From NCBI GenBank assembly GCA_964461835.1, contig CAYWVO010000001.1, forward strand, positions 62,001-126,000: a stretch of 64,000 nt of DNA. The letters run 5' to 3'. A program made the position numbers and the translations under genes. Source of the stretch: CAYWVO01 sp964461835. GTDB taxonomy: Bacteria; Zixibacteria; MSB-5A5; WJJR01; JAJRUJ01. The first letter of the stretch is position 1. Each line of letters opens with the position of its first letter. Below, piece by piece: positions 1-8,602 of the stretch. A model generated the notes under the pieces. That model was not told the DNA's origin, searched no databases, and saw nothing but the letters and a program-made list of their open reading frames with translations.

Positions 1-56
1 TGCGTTCGCACATTACTCCCAAGCGTCGTGCAAATCGTGTCTGGATCTTCAGCGCC

Positions 57-85
57 AGTATATCACGCAATCAGCCATTTGGCAA
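57..85 (-). promoter_or_regulatory. Putative sigma70-type promoter reading off the left edge
   Basis: On the minus strand a TTGCCA hexamer (80-85) is followed after exactly 17 bases by TATACT (57-62). It lies just beyond the 3' end of the purine permease gene and points to the left edge. A GGGAG and an ATG follow (ATG at 11-13), so it probably drives a gene outside the window. This rests on a pattern match only. Confidence 0.4.
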
Positions 86-111
86 GAGCGGGAGTACGGG
101 AAAAGCTCGGC

Positions 112-1458
112 TTAATTGGGGAAGACAACGTAGCGGATAATAAAGAGAATACCAATAACATACATCGCCGGATGAACCGATTTTGCCCGACCACTCAGCA
201 GTTTAATGATTGGATAGGTAACGAAGCCGAAGGCCAGACCATCCGAGATAGAAAAGGTCAGTGGGATTCCCACAATAATCAAAAATGCCGGCAGCGATTC
301 GGAGAAATCATCCCAACTGATGCGACGGACCATGGAGGTCATAAACGCTCCAACGACAATCAAGGCCGGGGCAATCACGGGCTTGAGAACCAGACCTTCC
401 GCAACCTCTACCCCGCCACCGATCATTCGCACCAAGGGGGAGAAGAATAGCGCGAGCACAAATCCCCCTGCGGTAATTACATTCGCCAACCCCGTTCGGG
501 CGCCTTGTTCGATACCGGTGGTTGATTCGATGTACGAGGTAATCGTCGAAGTGCCCAGCACCGCCCCGACGACCGTACCGCCGGAATCCGCCATCATTGC
601 CCGTCCGGCACGCGGGAGTTTGCCGTCTTTGAGAAATCCGCCGCGCTCGGAGACGCCAATCAAGGTACCTATCGTGTCGAACATATCCATGAACAGAAAG
701 ACAAAAACGGCGGAGAGAAAGCTGGAAGTGACAGACGGCGTGAAATCCAGTTTGGCCAGAGTCGGCGCCAGCGATGGAGGTGTGGAAACAACGCCCTGGA
801 ATTCGGTAAGTCCGAGGGCCAGGGCCCCAGCGCCGGTTAAGAGAATGCCCCAGAGAACCGCACCCGGAATGCGCCGCACAATCAGCGCCGCGGTGACCAG
901 GACCCCAGTCAGCGAAAGCCAGACCGGTTTCGCGGTGACATCACCGAGTTGCACCAATGCACCAGGATTTTTCACGATAACGCCGGCGTAACTAAAACCG
1001 ATGAAGGTGATGAAAATGCCGATGCCGATCCCCATGGCCAGCTTGAGTGATTCGGGAATGAGATTGAGCAACGCTTCCCGTATCCCTAAGACCGTCAGCA
1101 GGAGAAAAATGAGACCGGCATAGAATACCGCGGCCATTGCCTCCGGCCAGGCCAAGCCCATAGTCAGCACCACGGTATAGACAAAGAAAAAATTTTCTCC
1201 CATACCCGGCGCCAAGGCAATGGGGTAATTGGCGGCGAATCCCATAATGAGCGTAGCGATCGCCGCGGAAAGACAGGTGGCCACCATGACCGCGCCAAAA
1301 TCCATCCCCGCCTGCGATAACACTGCGGGTTGAAGGAAGATAATATAAGACATCGTCAGGAAGGTGGTCAGTCCACCGGTTACTTCCTGGCGGAGTGAAG
1401 TTCGGTGCGCGGCGAGATTGAAGATATCGCGCCGTCGAGGTTGATTGTGATCCGACAC
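112..1458 (-). CDS. NCS2 family purine permease (AzgA-type adenine/guanine/hypoxanthine transporter)
   Basis: A 448-residue polytopic inner-membrane protein with about 12-14 hydrophobic segments. Family-typical stretches are GMGENFFF at residues 85-92, the FMDMFDTIGTLIGV segment at 256-269 and the TSYIESTTG segment near 307-315, all diagnostic of the AzgA branch of NCS2 proton-coupled nucleobase permeases. Length matches the family. The start is GTG, with GGGGA about six bases upstream. It follows the SIMPL-domain gene by 19 bases, suggesting cotranscription with murJ and that gene. Family assignment is secure. The exact substrate among adenine, guanine, hypoxanthine and xanthine cannot be read from the sequence. 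Confidence 0.9.
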   Translation of the reverse strand: MSDHNQPRRRDIFNLAAHRTSLRQEVTGGLTTFLTMSYIIFLQPAVLSQAGMDFGAVMVATCLSAAIATLIMGFAANYPIALAPGMGENFFFVYTVVLTMGLAWPEAMAAVFYAGLIFLLLTVLGIREALLNLIPESLKLAMGIGIGIFITFIGFSYAGVIVKNPGALVQLGDVTAKPVWLSLTGVLVTAALIVRRIPGAVLWGILLTGAGALALGLTEFQGVVSTPPSLAPTLAKLDFTPSVTSSFLSAVFVFLFMDMFDTIGTLIGVSERGGFLKDGKLPRAGRAMMADSGGTVVGAVLGTSTITSYIESTTGIEQGARTGLANVITAGGFVLALFFSPLVRMIGGGVEVAEGLVLKPVIAPALIVVGAFMTSMVRRISWDDFSESLPAFLIIVGIPLTFSISDGLAFGFVTYPIIKLLSGRAKSVHPAMYVIGILFIIRYVVFPN

Positions 1459-1477
1459 GCAGTCCCCGATTCAGCAG

Positions 1478-2197
1478 CTATTCGATCACGCGGTACGCAG
1501 CGCGCACCGTGGCGGAAATTTCGGTCGGCTGTGGCGACATCCGTACTGCTCCCGCGCCCTCCGGAGGAATTTGTCCCTGGTCAGTCCCCGTCCACGTTTT
1601 GGGCACCAGTGGTTGGGGATATTCATAGTTTTCCGGCGGCTCTGATATTTCTTCAAATCCCACCATTGCTCCCAATTTCACGCCGGATTCGGCGGCCAGC
1701 ATTTCCGCCTTAAGGCGGGCATCCGCCAGCGCGCGGCGCAAGGCGCGTTCATAGGATGAGCGTCGGTCAGTGATATCGAAATAGGTTACAAAATCTCGTA
1801 CGCCATACTGCGTGGCAACATCGAGCATTTGCGTGCCCGCAGTGAAATCATCAACGACCAGCGACAAGCCAACCGCGGCCAAAAACACCAGGCGTTTTCG
1901 TTCGTGCGGATGCGGCCGTCGTTCCACCACATATTGTTTGATGTAATCGTCCGGCCCGAAACCAAACCGCCGAAATGCCCGGATTATATCCTCGGCGCGA
2001 TGGATGGCATTTTGATATGCTTCCTCGGCGGTTTTGCCCTGCTGAATAATCGTCATTGTCAGCCGCAGAACTTCGACCGGCTCATCGAGTGTGGCGTTGC
2101 CATAGACCTCGATGCTCGGTATTGGTTGCTGGGCGAATGCGCCGGCAGTTATCATGAGCAGCAGTGAAATGCATGTACCGATGACCCCCCGTGCCAT
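1478..2197 (-). CDS. SIMPL domain-containing periplasmic protein (DUF541)
   Basis: A 239-residue protein with an N-terminal signal peptide (hydrophobic core about 5-18, probable cleavage after AGAFA near residue 22). The remainder matches the SIMPL/DUF541 fold: an early segment on IEVYGNATLDEPVEVLRL, a helix with repeated Ala/Glu, and a C-terminal Val-rich strand (ISATVRAAY). SIMPL proteins are periplasmic or surface proteins of poorly defined role, some linked to oxidative stress. The ATG is preceded by GGAGGAGAT, a strong ribosome binding site. It lies between murJ and the permease in one orientation with gaps of 31 and 19 bases. Family call is good; function unknown. Confidence 0.8.
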   Translation of the reverse strand: MARGVIGTCISLLLMITAGAFAQQPIPSIEVYGNATLDEPVEVLRLTMTIIQQGKTAEEAYQNAIHRAEDIIRAFRRFGFGPDDYIKQYVVERRPHPHERKRLVFLAAVGLSLVVDDFTAGTQMLDVATQYGVRDFVTYFDITDRRSSYERALRRALADARLKAEMLAAESGVKLGAMVGFEEISEPPENYEYPQPLVPKTWTGTDQGQIPPEGAGAVRMSPQPTEISATVRAAYRVIE

Positions 2198-2228
2198 ATC
2201 TCCTCCTTGTGCGGAAATTGCCGCTTTT

Positions 2229-3803
2229 CTAACGGCGTGTTTTGCGCCGTATGGCCCCCCAGATCAGGTTCACTTCCGATACCCTCAACAACCAAGTTAT
2301 GAGCAGATATAAGGCTCCCGCAACAAAAATACCGGCAATACCAAGCAACGCATCTGCCCAAGAGGTTCCCGGCGGGACCAACAGCCGCACACCGTAAGTC
2401 ACCCCTACGCCCAGCACTGCTAATCCAATAAAGTACATTGCCAATCTCCCCAAGAACGCATCCCCATACCGCAAGCGAACGGTCAGAAGCAGTCCCAGTG
2501 CCTGAACGGTGGCTGCACCGGCGATCGCCAGTGCCAATCCACGGAAGTTAAGCCGGTCTACAAGGAGAGCAATCAGCCCCAAATTGGTGACAACTGACGC
2601 GAAGGAAAAGATAACCGGCGTGGTGGTATCTTTATGGGCATAGAAGACCGGGGCTGTGGTGCGGATCGTGGCCATGCCGGGCAATCCCAGAGCATAAAAA
2701 AAGAGTGCGGCGGCGGTAAACTGAGTGTCGGCGGCGGAGAAGGCACCACGCTGATAGAGCAGGCGGCAGATATCTTCTCCAAAAAATAAAAAGGCAGCCA
2801 TCGCGGGGATGGTCAAAAACCAGACTAGCCGTAATCCCTCCAGCCAGCGACGAATCGCACCGGGGGTGTCTCCGTCGGCCACACGCTCAGAAATCCGCGG
2901 CAGCCCAACCGTGGCGGCCGCCACCGCAAAGACACCCAAGGGAACGAAAATCAAGCGGAAGGCAAAATTGAGATAGGATACCGGGCCGTTACCCAATTCC
3001 GAGGCTACCCGCGTGACCACGAAAATATTGATCTGTACCGCCGCTAAGCCTATTACTGCCGGCAACATCAGGCGGAATACCCGCCTGATTTCGGGAGATA
3101 AGCCCAATCGAGGGGTGCGGGGATAACCCAGCTTGAGGAGGAATACCTGCTGAAAGGCCCATTGGCCGAGTCCACCGACAGCTACACCGATGGCCAGACC
3201 ATAAATGGGCTGCTCCATCACCAGTGCGGCGGCAACTGCACAGAGGATGATCGCCACATTAAACCAAAGCGGGGCAAATGCGGGGGGACCGAAGCGGGCG
3301 TGGGCGTTAAGTGCCCCCATGCTCAGGGCTGCCAACGAAACGAAGAGCAAAAACGGGAACATGATCCGGGCCAACTCGATCGTCAAGGTCAGCTTGCCCG
3401 GAGTTTCGTCGAAGCCGGCCGCCAAGAGCGTAGCAATTTGGGGAGTGAAGATTATGCCCAGTAGGCAGATAGCCCCTACGCCGATGAGTATCCACCATTG
3501 CATGTGCTCGTAGAGCTGCCGGGCAGCATCCAGGCCCCGTTGTTTTAGCTGCTCGGTGAATGTTGGCACAAAGGCAGCGGAGAGTGCCCCTTCGGCCAGC
3601 AAATCCCGCAGGAGGTTCGGTATGCGGAAGGCGGCAACGAAGGCGTCGGTAACTGCCGATGCTCCAAAGAGGTAGGCAATTACCTGTTCGCGAACGACTC
3701 CCAGAATGCGCGAGGTCATTGTTCCCAGGGAGACCACGCCAGTAGCCCGGTACGAACCACCGGACAGAATTTGTTTGCGCTTTGTTTCCTCCTTACGTAT
3801 CAT
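2229..3803 (-). CDS. murJ: Lipid II flippase MurJ (MviN)
   Basis: A 524-residue membrane protein with about 14 transmembrane segments and the MurJ/MviN N-terminal pattern: SRILGVVREQVIAYLFG followed by DAFVAAFRIPNLLRDLLAEGALSAAFVPTF (residues about 31-85), in which the conserved RIPNxLRxLxAEGA core is intact. MurJ moves lipid-linked peptidoglycan precursor from the cytoplasmic to the periplasmic face of the inner membrane. Length fits the family (510-530). The ATG at 3803 gives full coverage of the conserved N-terminus. It diverges from rpsT, leaving about 78 bases between the two starts. Confidence 0.95.
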   Translation of the reverse strand: MIRKEETKRKQILSGGSYRATGVVSLGTMTSRILGVVREQVIAYLFGASAVTDAFVAAFRIPNLLRDLLAEGALSAAFVPTFTEQLKQRGLDAARQLYEHMQWWILIGVGAICLLGIIFTPQIATLLAAGFDETPGKLTLTIELARIMFPFLLFVSLAALSMGALNAHARFGPPAFAPLWFNVAIILCAVAAALVMEQPIYGLAIGVAVGGLGQWAFQQVFLLKLGYPRTPRLGLSPEIRRVFRLMLPAVIGLAAVQINIFVVTRVASELGNGPVSYLNFAFRLIFVPLGVFAVAAATVGLPRISERVADGDTPGAIRRWLEGLRLVWFLTIPAMAAFLFFGEDICRLLYQRGAFSAADTQFTAAALFFYALGLPGMATIRTTAPVFYAHKDTTTPVIFSFASVVTNLGLIALLVDRLNFRGLALAIAGAATVQALGLLLTVRLRYGDAFLGRLAMYFIGLAVLGVGVTYGVRLLVPPGTSWADALLGIAGIFVAGALYLLITWLLRVSEVNLIWGAIRRKTRR

Positions 3804-3881
3804 GGAAGATTATGGTAGGCCGATAGATACCCCGGAGCCAGGGTTTTTTCGGCAGGAGAGAAGCATAAAGGAGAAAAACAG

Positions 3882-4136
3882 TTGAAACGCCATTTATCAG
3901 TAGAAAAGCGCGCCCGGCAAAATAAGGCCCGCAACCAGCGGAATCGCATGGTCAAAGCGGCGATTCGTCGGGTATACAAAGACATCGAGGGCAACAAAGA
4001 TCCGGAAGCGGCCCCCAAACTGGCCGCACAAGCGCAGAAAGTCTTTGATCGCGCCGCGAAGAAAAACGTGGTCCATTGGAAAAAAGCTGCTCGCATGAAA
4101 TCGCACGTGATGAAACAGCTTGCCCAAAGAGATTAA
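3882..4136 (+). CDS. rpsT: 30S ribosomal protein S20
   Basis: An 84-residue, very basic protein with the S20 N-terminal signature (KRARQNKARNQRNRMVKAAIRR) and the C-terminal helix ending HWKKAARMKSHVMKQL. S20 binds 16S rRNA at the base of the body. The start codon is TTG, chosen because AAAGGAG sits eight bases upstream and the family N-terminus begins right there. It is the only plus-strand gene in the first 59 kb, divergent from murJ, and is followed by its own terminator. Confidence 0.95.
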   Translation: MKRHLSVEKRARQNKARNQRNRMVKAAIRRVYKDIEGNKDPEAAPKLAAQAQKVFDRAAKKNVVHWKKAARMKSHVMKQLAQRD

Positions 4137-4159
4137 GCCACGGGCTCCGATGCATTGCT

Positions 4160-4184
4160 AATCCCGCTGAAGCGGGATTTTTTT
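4160..4184 (+). terminator. Rho-independent terminator of rpsT
   Basis: AATCCCGCT and AGCGGGATT form a nine-pair inverted repeat (tight loop), followed directly by seven T residues. It starts 23 bases after the rpsT stop and also abuts the end of the convergent reductase gene. The T run is on the plus strand only, so it primarily serves rpsT. Confidence 0.9.
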
Positions 4185-4186
4185 GC

Positions 4187-5386
4187 TTACCAAATCAAGT
4201 GACGGGCCAGGGCGAGCAAGTGCGGTTTGTTGCGCAGGATATCTTTGATGAGTTTAATTCCTTCGATCGCGTGGATGGTCTTTTCGTGGTAATGGGGGCG
4301 GAGAAAATCAATGACTTCACTGTAGTCCCGATCACTCATCCGCAGGAAAATATTCCGTGTATACAGCAAGTACCGCAGGTCACGCCCTTTGACTTTCATA
4401 AACCGTTCCGGATACCGCTTAAGCAGTGAGAGTCGAGGATTTTTCACGGCCAGATACTCCACTGCAGTCTCTCCGGCGTATTTTCCGGAAAGTAATGCAT
4501 TGGCAATTCCGGCTCCGGTCAATGAATCCGACACACGGGCAGCATCACCGGCGAGCAGCACGTTGTTCTTAGTCAGCATCTTGCGTCCCTTGAATACCGA
4601 CAACGCGCCGGCAGTTTTTTCCAGGATTGGGGGCCAGGAGTTGCCGAAGCGATTCCGCACAAAGGTGTCCAACCGGCTGAACGCATCAGACCCGTCCAGC
4701 ACATTGGGGGTGTATCCCAGCCCGACATTGGCGGTCGTTTTGCTCTTGGGGAAAACCCAGGCATAGCCGCCGGGGGTCAACTCGGCTGACAGATGAAACT
4801 CCGGGTAGTTCAGTTCCAGGTCGCTCAGGTCAGCAAGCGTATATTGGGCGGCGATGTCCATATCGGCTGGAGTAATTACAGTATCCAAACCGGCCCAGCG
4901 CCCCACCAGTGACTCAATTCCGTCACAACCGATGATAATTTTACAGCCCACGGTAACTTCTTGCCCATCCCGCTGCAGGCGCACGGTGTCGAAGTGATTC
5001 CCGCTTGTTGCCTCGATGCCGGTAGCCTCAGTGTTCACCCAAATCGTTGCCCCGGCTTCCGCCGCACGGGCCGCAACGTCGCGATCGAAGATTTTGCGAT
5101 CCAGGATATAGCCGGCTTGAGGGTGGTTAATCTTAACCGGCTCGCTGTATTTTGTATGACAAATAACTCCTTCGACCCGCGTGCAAATCCATCGCTCGTT
5201 TAATGGGAGCACCGAGGTTAAGCCGTCGTGAGTGATCCCCTCCGCGCAGCATACCGGTACACCAATCACGTTATGCTTCTCGATCAACAGCACCGAGAAC
5301 CCGGCACGCGCGATCTCATATGCAGTCGACGAGCCTGCCGGTCCGGCCCCCACCACGACCGCGTCAAACTGGTAGTCAGGAGTCAT
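4187..5386 (-). CDS. Geranylgeranyl reductase family FAD-dependent oxidoreductase
   Basis: A 399-residue flavoprotein. Visible features: an N-terminal dinucleotide-binding motif GAGPAGSSTAYEIA (13-26), a VPVCCAEG segment with two adjacent cysteines (46-47), the GCDGIESLVGRW FAD segment near 153-164, and PGGYAWVFP at 205-213, which matches the PxxYxWxFP substrate-side signature of geranylgeranyl reductases. LLAGDAARVSDSLTGAGI is the second FAD motif. These enzymes saturate isoprenoid chains (archaeal ether lipids, chlorophyll phytyl, menaquinone tails). The start overlaps the upstream ferredoxin gene by 11 bases, making that protein the likely electron donor. Which lipid is reduced is not determined by this window. 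Confidence 0.85.
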   Translation of the reverse strand: MTPDYQFDAVVVGAGPAGSSTAYEIARAGFSVLLIEKHNVIGVPVCCAEGITHDGLTSVLPLNERWICTRVEGVICHTKYSEPVKINHPQAGYILDRKIFDRDVAARAAEAGATIWVNTEATGIEATSGNHFDTVRLQRDGQEVTVGCKIIIGCDGIESLVGRWAGLDTVITPADMDIAAQYTLADLSDLELNYPEFHLSAELTPGGYAWVFPKSKTTANVGLGYTPNVLDGSDAFSRLDTFVRNRFGNSWPPILEKTAGALSVFKGRKMLTKNNVLLAGDAARVSDSLTGAGIANALLSGKYAGETAVEYLAVKNPRLSLLKRYPERFMKVKGRDLRYLLYTRNIFLRMSDRDYSEVIDFLRPHYHEKTIHAIEGIKLIKDILRNKPHLLALARHLIW

Positions 5387-5573
5387 CGTTGGTCAGCGCC
5401 CCGGTGGGGCACACCTGGACACAGATCCCACAGAGCGTGCATTCATCATCCATGATCTCAATGCCCCAACCACGGAGAAAAATTGCATCGAAGGCGCACA
5501 CCGGTACACAGGCGCCACACTCGACACACAGGTGTGGCTCTATTCTCAGAGGGAATGTTGTTTCAGTCGGCAT
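5376..5573 (-). CDS. Two-cluster [4Fe-4S] ferredoxin
   Basis: A 65-residue protein with two perfect CxxCxxCxxxC motifs: Cys16-19-22-26 and Cys45-48-51-55, the second followed by the usual PTGAL. This is a 2[4Fe-4S] bacterial-type ferredoxin, a soluble low-potential electron carrier. It overlaps the geranylgeranyl reductase gene by 11 bases, so the two are almost certainly translated together and probably function as donor and reductase. The four membrane-protein genes upstream end 75 bases before it, and whether they share the transcript is uncertain. Confidence 0.9.
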   Translation of the reverse strand: MPTETTFPLRIEPHLCVECGACVPVCAFDAIFLRGWGIEIMDDECTLCGICVQVCPTGALTNDDS

Positions 5574-5648
5574 ACTCCATCACTTTCTCCCAATTTTCAC
5601 GGCTTTCCATAAAAAAAATTCCGGCGGTTTCAAGCAAGCAAAAGATGA

Positions 5649-6248
5649 CTAGCTGCCGATTAGTCCCAGCCAGTCGCCGAGCAGGAACTCCATCCGGCCA
5701 ATCAGCAAGGAAACGCGGGACATTACCGTGTACCCGAAAGTCGCTCCGAAAAATATCATCATATAGTACATGCCGATTTTGGATACGGGCTTCAACATCC
5801 CGCGTTGCGAACGGGAAAAATAGAAATACAGCAGAGTCGAGCAGACCCCGACAATCATGATAATGCCGCTAATTGTGTTCGCCGGGCTGACCGTGGCGGC
5901 CATCTGTTGTAAGACCCGGGCCTTGAGCATCGCCGGGATGGAAATACCCGCCCCGGCCCCAACATACAGGGCAAAAGAGACTTGGGAGAATTGCCGCAAT
6001 CCTTTGGCGAGCCGGGCCAACATGAAACTGCCCAGGATGAGCGGGATAATGCTGGTCAGTTTCCCTTCCGCCAACGGCAGGATCAACCCCGGCCAGAGCA
6101 CTGTCTTTAACGCAATGACCAGAGCATATCCCAGCGACAAACCCACCAAGAGATATTCTGCGGCCTTGTAGAACGGATTATCCCGGTAGAGGAAGGAATA
6201 AATGGCCAGGGTGACGAGCGCGGTGAGCCAGGTGGCGATCTCACTCAT
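5649..6248 (-). CDS. Uncharacterised multi-pass membrane protein (fourth gene of membrane cluster)
   Basis: About 199 residues with five or six hydrophobic segments (AIYSFLY, LLVGLSLGYALVIALKTVLW, LTSIIPLILGSFMLA, VSFALYVGAGAGISIPAML, TISGIIMIVGVCSTLLYFYF, IGMYYMMIFFGATFGYTVM). I do not recognise a characterised family. An in-frame start 45 bases upstream exists. The ATG at 6248 is preferred because it forms an ATGA overlap with the preceding stop and has GAGGGG just upstream. It is last of four tightly linked genes (5649-8602) and looks translationally coupled to the third. The conserved glycine-rich helix (GAGAGIS) may line a channel or subunit interface, but that is speculation. Confidence 0.7.
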   Translation of the reverse strand: MSEIATWLTALVTLAIYSFLYRDNPFYKAAEYLLVGLSLGYALVIALKTVLWPGLILPLAEGKLTSIIPLILGSFMLARLAKGLRQFSQVSFALYVGAGAGISIPAMLKARVLQQMAATVSPANTISGIIMIVGVCSTLLYFYFSRSQRGMLKPVSKIGMYYMMIFFGATFGYTVMSRVSLLIGRMEFLLGDWLGLIGS

Positions 6249-7072
6249 GCCTCGCCCCTCCGATCGCCGGCCCGTTTCCCGGACTTTCGCCACGTGAACG
6301 AGAGAACATTACCAATAATCACCATGACGGCGATTACCAGATGCGCCATCGATTGGGCATCCATTCCCCGTTTCCCGGCGGCCTCGGTACCCAGAATTTT
6401 CTCGTATTCCGCCGCGCCCTTCAGTCCACCAACGATGCCGCCAATTTGCCCGGCGTCCATATAGGGCGTGTAGGCGGTGACCATAACGGCGGTTAACGCG
6501 GTAACGATTTCCTGGTCGTAGCGGGCTCGGGCATATTCCACCCAGTAGGTAGGCAAGGAGCCATCGGCCACCGAGATGACCAGAGCGATGTTGTCGTAAT
6601 CTTCGATTTCCCGCAGGAGTGGGATTTCCATGTATGACGTTTCGTTGTAATCCCTGGGGAACACCTGGCGGATACTCTCCCCCATCCCCAGGATGGCTGC
6701 CGAGTATTGTGGACGGTAGCCGAGGTAGACATAGTCCTTACCGTAGGTCTTGCCCCACTCCTGTCCCAGCCGATTGAGAATTTGATACCCGATGGCTGTT
6801 CCTTCCGCGAATAACGCCAGACCCACGATATTAATGTTTTTCTTGAAGCAATGATTAATAACCGCTTCAGCCATAGGCCGTACCTCGGGGAGGGACGATG
6901 CCTCATGATCGAAGGAGACCATGACAACCGAGCCTGGCGGAAGACCCTCGATTCGATCATACACGGCTTCGGTTTCGGCGGAAATCCGCACCGGGAGGCC
7001 CAACGGGAGGAGTATGGGAATCATCACCGCCAGGGCAATCAGGACGAAGATGTACCTACGGTCGAATGTCAT
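6245..7072 (-). CDS. Uncharacterised membrane-anchored extracytoplasmic protein (third gene of membrane cluster)
   Basis: A 275-residue protein with one N-terminal hydrophobic segment (residues about 8-27), a roughly 200-residue soluble domain and one C-terminal transmembrane helix (about 243-261) followed by a basic tail. The soluble domain has alternating alpha/beta character (GSVVMVSFDHEASS, NINIVGLALFAEGTAIG, KDYVYLGYR, YDNIALVISVADG, QIGGIVGGLKGAAEYEKIL). Topology with two helices suggests the domain faces the periplasm and both ends lie inside. No catalytic signature was recognised. It starts with ATGA on the stop of gene two and overlaps gene four the same way, implying a fixed-stoichiometry complex. 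Confidence 0.7.
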   Translation of the reverse strand: MTFDRRYIFVLIALAVMIPILLPLGLPVRISAETEAVYDRIEGLPPGSVVMVSFDHEASSLPEVRPMAEAVINHCFKKNINIVGLALFAEGTAIGYQILNRLGQEWGKTYGKDYVYLGYRPQYSAAILGMGESIRQVFPRDYNETSYMEIPLLREIEDYDNIALVISVADGSLPTYWVEYARARYDQEIVTALTAVMVTAYTPYMDAGQIGGIVGGLKGAAEYEKILGTEAAGKRGMDAQSMAHLVIAVMVIIGNVLSFTWRKSGKRAGDRRGEA

Positions 7073-7689
7073 CGTCCCCCCAGATAGGTGCGTTCAAGGC
7101 CGACGATAACTTTTATCGCGGTCGTGGTCATCCCCAGACCGATGCCGATCAGGATTGCGCGTTTTGCGGCGACTGCCGGAACGTTAAGGATCCAACTGAC
7201 CACGGCGGGTACGTGTGGAGATACGGTCTCCCCTACCGGAACGCGACCGAGGATGATAATCAAGGCCGCCGCCACCAGAATGAGGGATTCGACACGACGG
7301 GCGCGAAATCCTCGGTAGGCCGCGGACGCGACGTAGAACGCTAACAAGGAAAACACGGTCGTCTGCATCGGCGCCTGGAGCGTATCGAAGACCCAGAGGA
7401 ACGGGGATCCCCGGCTGATGCCCCAGCCAAGGCCTAATACCATCATCAAGACAAAGCCGAACAACGCAATTGCCGCGTAAACTTTCTCGCTGCCCGGTTG
7501 CTTGAAGGAACGGGTATGGCGTTCGATGACCTGTAAAATGCCGACAACGAGGGCGAAGACAAAGATGATCTGCATCCACTGGAGGACTTCACGATACAAA
7601 TCGTTGGCCAGCGGCTGGTCGATGAAGTATTGCGCGGTCATGAACACGCCGGTAAGGGCACACACGATGATGGAAACCCGCCGTGACAT
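7069..7689 (-). CDS. Uncharacterised multi-pass membrane protein (second gene of membrane cluster)
   Basis: A 206-residue protein with about six hydrophobic segments, including VSIIVCALTGVFMTAQYF, IIFVFALVVGILQVIERH, VYAAIALFGFVLMMVLGLGW and ILIGIGLGMTTTAIKVIVGL. A charged loop with paired Arg/Lys (HTRSFKQPGSEK) lies after the second helix. No known family was identified. It starts four bases after the first cluster gene and ends with an ATGA overlap into the third, so all four genes are very likely cotranscribed. Its conserved proline/glycine loop (VPVGETVSPHVPAVVSWI) is the most distinctive soluble segment. Confidence 0.7.
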   Translation of the reverse strand: MSRRVSIIVCALTGVFMTAQYFIDQPLANDLYREVLQWMQIIFVFALVVGILQVIERHTRSFKQPGSEKVYAAIALFGFVLMMVLGLGWGISRGSPFLWVFDTLQAPMQTTVFSLLAFYVASAAYRGFRARRVESLILVAAALIIILGRVPVGETVSPHVPAVVSWILNVPAVAAKRAILIGIGLGMTTTAIKVIVGLERTYLGGR

Positions 7690-7693
7690 AGCC

Positions 7694-8602
7694 TCACGCT
7701 CCCAGCCATGGCGAAATGTCGATAACTCCGGCCAACGCGAGCAGGAAACCGATAATCAGAATACTGACGATGAGGATTTTTAACAGATCCTGGCCAAAAA
7801 TCGCTCCCAGAATTGCCGGATCCCCGGAGAGATAGCCGGAAGCGGCAAACAGCTCTTCCCCGATAAGGGTGTAATCGCACGCCACGAGGAAGAATGAAAG
7901 CTGAATCGTCGAATCGGTTCCGGCGATTTGCATAGCGCCAACGCTGTGGGCGGTCTCGGCCAGGATTAACGCTTCGCCTTCAAATGTCCCCAGCAAAAAG
8001 ACCGCACCCGGCCGGGTACGCGCCATGATTCCATCCACCGCGGCCGCGTAGCCCAGTTGGGACTGGGTGACAAAGGTGATATCATCAGAACGAAAGAGGT
8101 CGGGATGCCCACCGGCAGAGTATCCCTGACGGATGGTGTCCTCGGCAGCAGAGGTGACCACCGGGTCATGGGAGGGAAAGAGAATCCGGGTATTGAAGCC
8201 GGCGGCGCGCTCGGCGAGGTGAGAAAGTATGGCCATGGATGCCATCGTCGTCGGTCGCGATAGATCACCACCCCAGCCGGTGATATACACCACCGGTGAA
8301 CCCAGCTCGGTGGCTCGGCCCAGGGCATCATCGATTGCCTGCAATCCGGGTAACGGCCGTACGTAGATTTTCTTGCGGCGGGCAATCCAAAGGGAGAGAA
8401 GCACGATAATGGTGCAAATAATAATCGCGGTGAGTTCGGGGGTTCGCCGGTCGACAAACCACTCTGCCGCGGCGACTGACCGGGTCGTTCCAAGGAATAC
8501 CGTGATGATCAGTACTGTGTGTTGCAAGAATGTAATGTTGCCCCACCCTTTTGTGTGCCCCCGGTCAGGGGGAGTGTTGAGAAAGGATGGTGTCGAAACC
8601 AT
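7694..8602 (-). CDS. Membrane protein resembling the DUF6754 family (first gene of membrane cluster)
   Basis: Up to 302 residues. Helices at about 27-46 and 58-75 precede a soluble domain of roughly 190 residues and a C-terminal helix at 277-296. The soluble domain has motifs I associate, from memory, with DUF6754 membrane proteins: PLPGLQAIDDALGRATELG, PVVYITGWGGD, GYAAAVDGIMARTRPGAVF, FEGEALILAETAH, CDYTLIGEELFAASGYL. Function is undescribed as far as I know. The ATG at 8602 sits inside a nested palindrome and codes for a poorly structured leader, so a TTG at 8527, just before the first helix, may be the true start. It heads the four-gene cluster. Confidence 0.65.
   Translation of the reverse strand: MVSTPSFLNTPPDRGHTKGWGNITFLQHTVLIITVFLGTTRSVAAAEWFVDRRTPELTAIIICTIIVLLSLWIARRKKIYVRPLPGLQAIDDALGRATELGSPVVYITGWGGDLSRPTTMASMAILSHLAERAAGFNTRILFPSHDPVVTSAAEDTIRQGYSAGGHPDLFRSDDITFVTQSQLGYAAAVDGIMARTRPGAVFLLGTFEGEALILAETAHSVGAMQIAGTDSTIQLSFFLVACDYTLIGEELFAASGYLSGDPAILGAIFGQDLLKILIVSILIIGFLLALAGVIDISPWLGA

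Noticed and set aside
28..450. 140-codon plus-strand frame at the left edge
   Set aside because: It is antisense to the C-terminal part of the purine permease and has no protein-family features.
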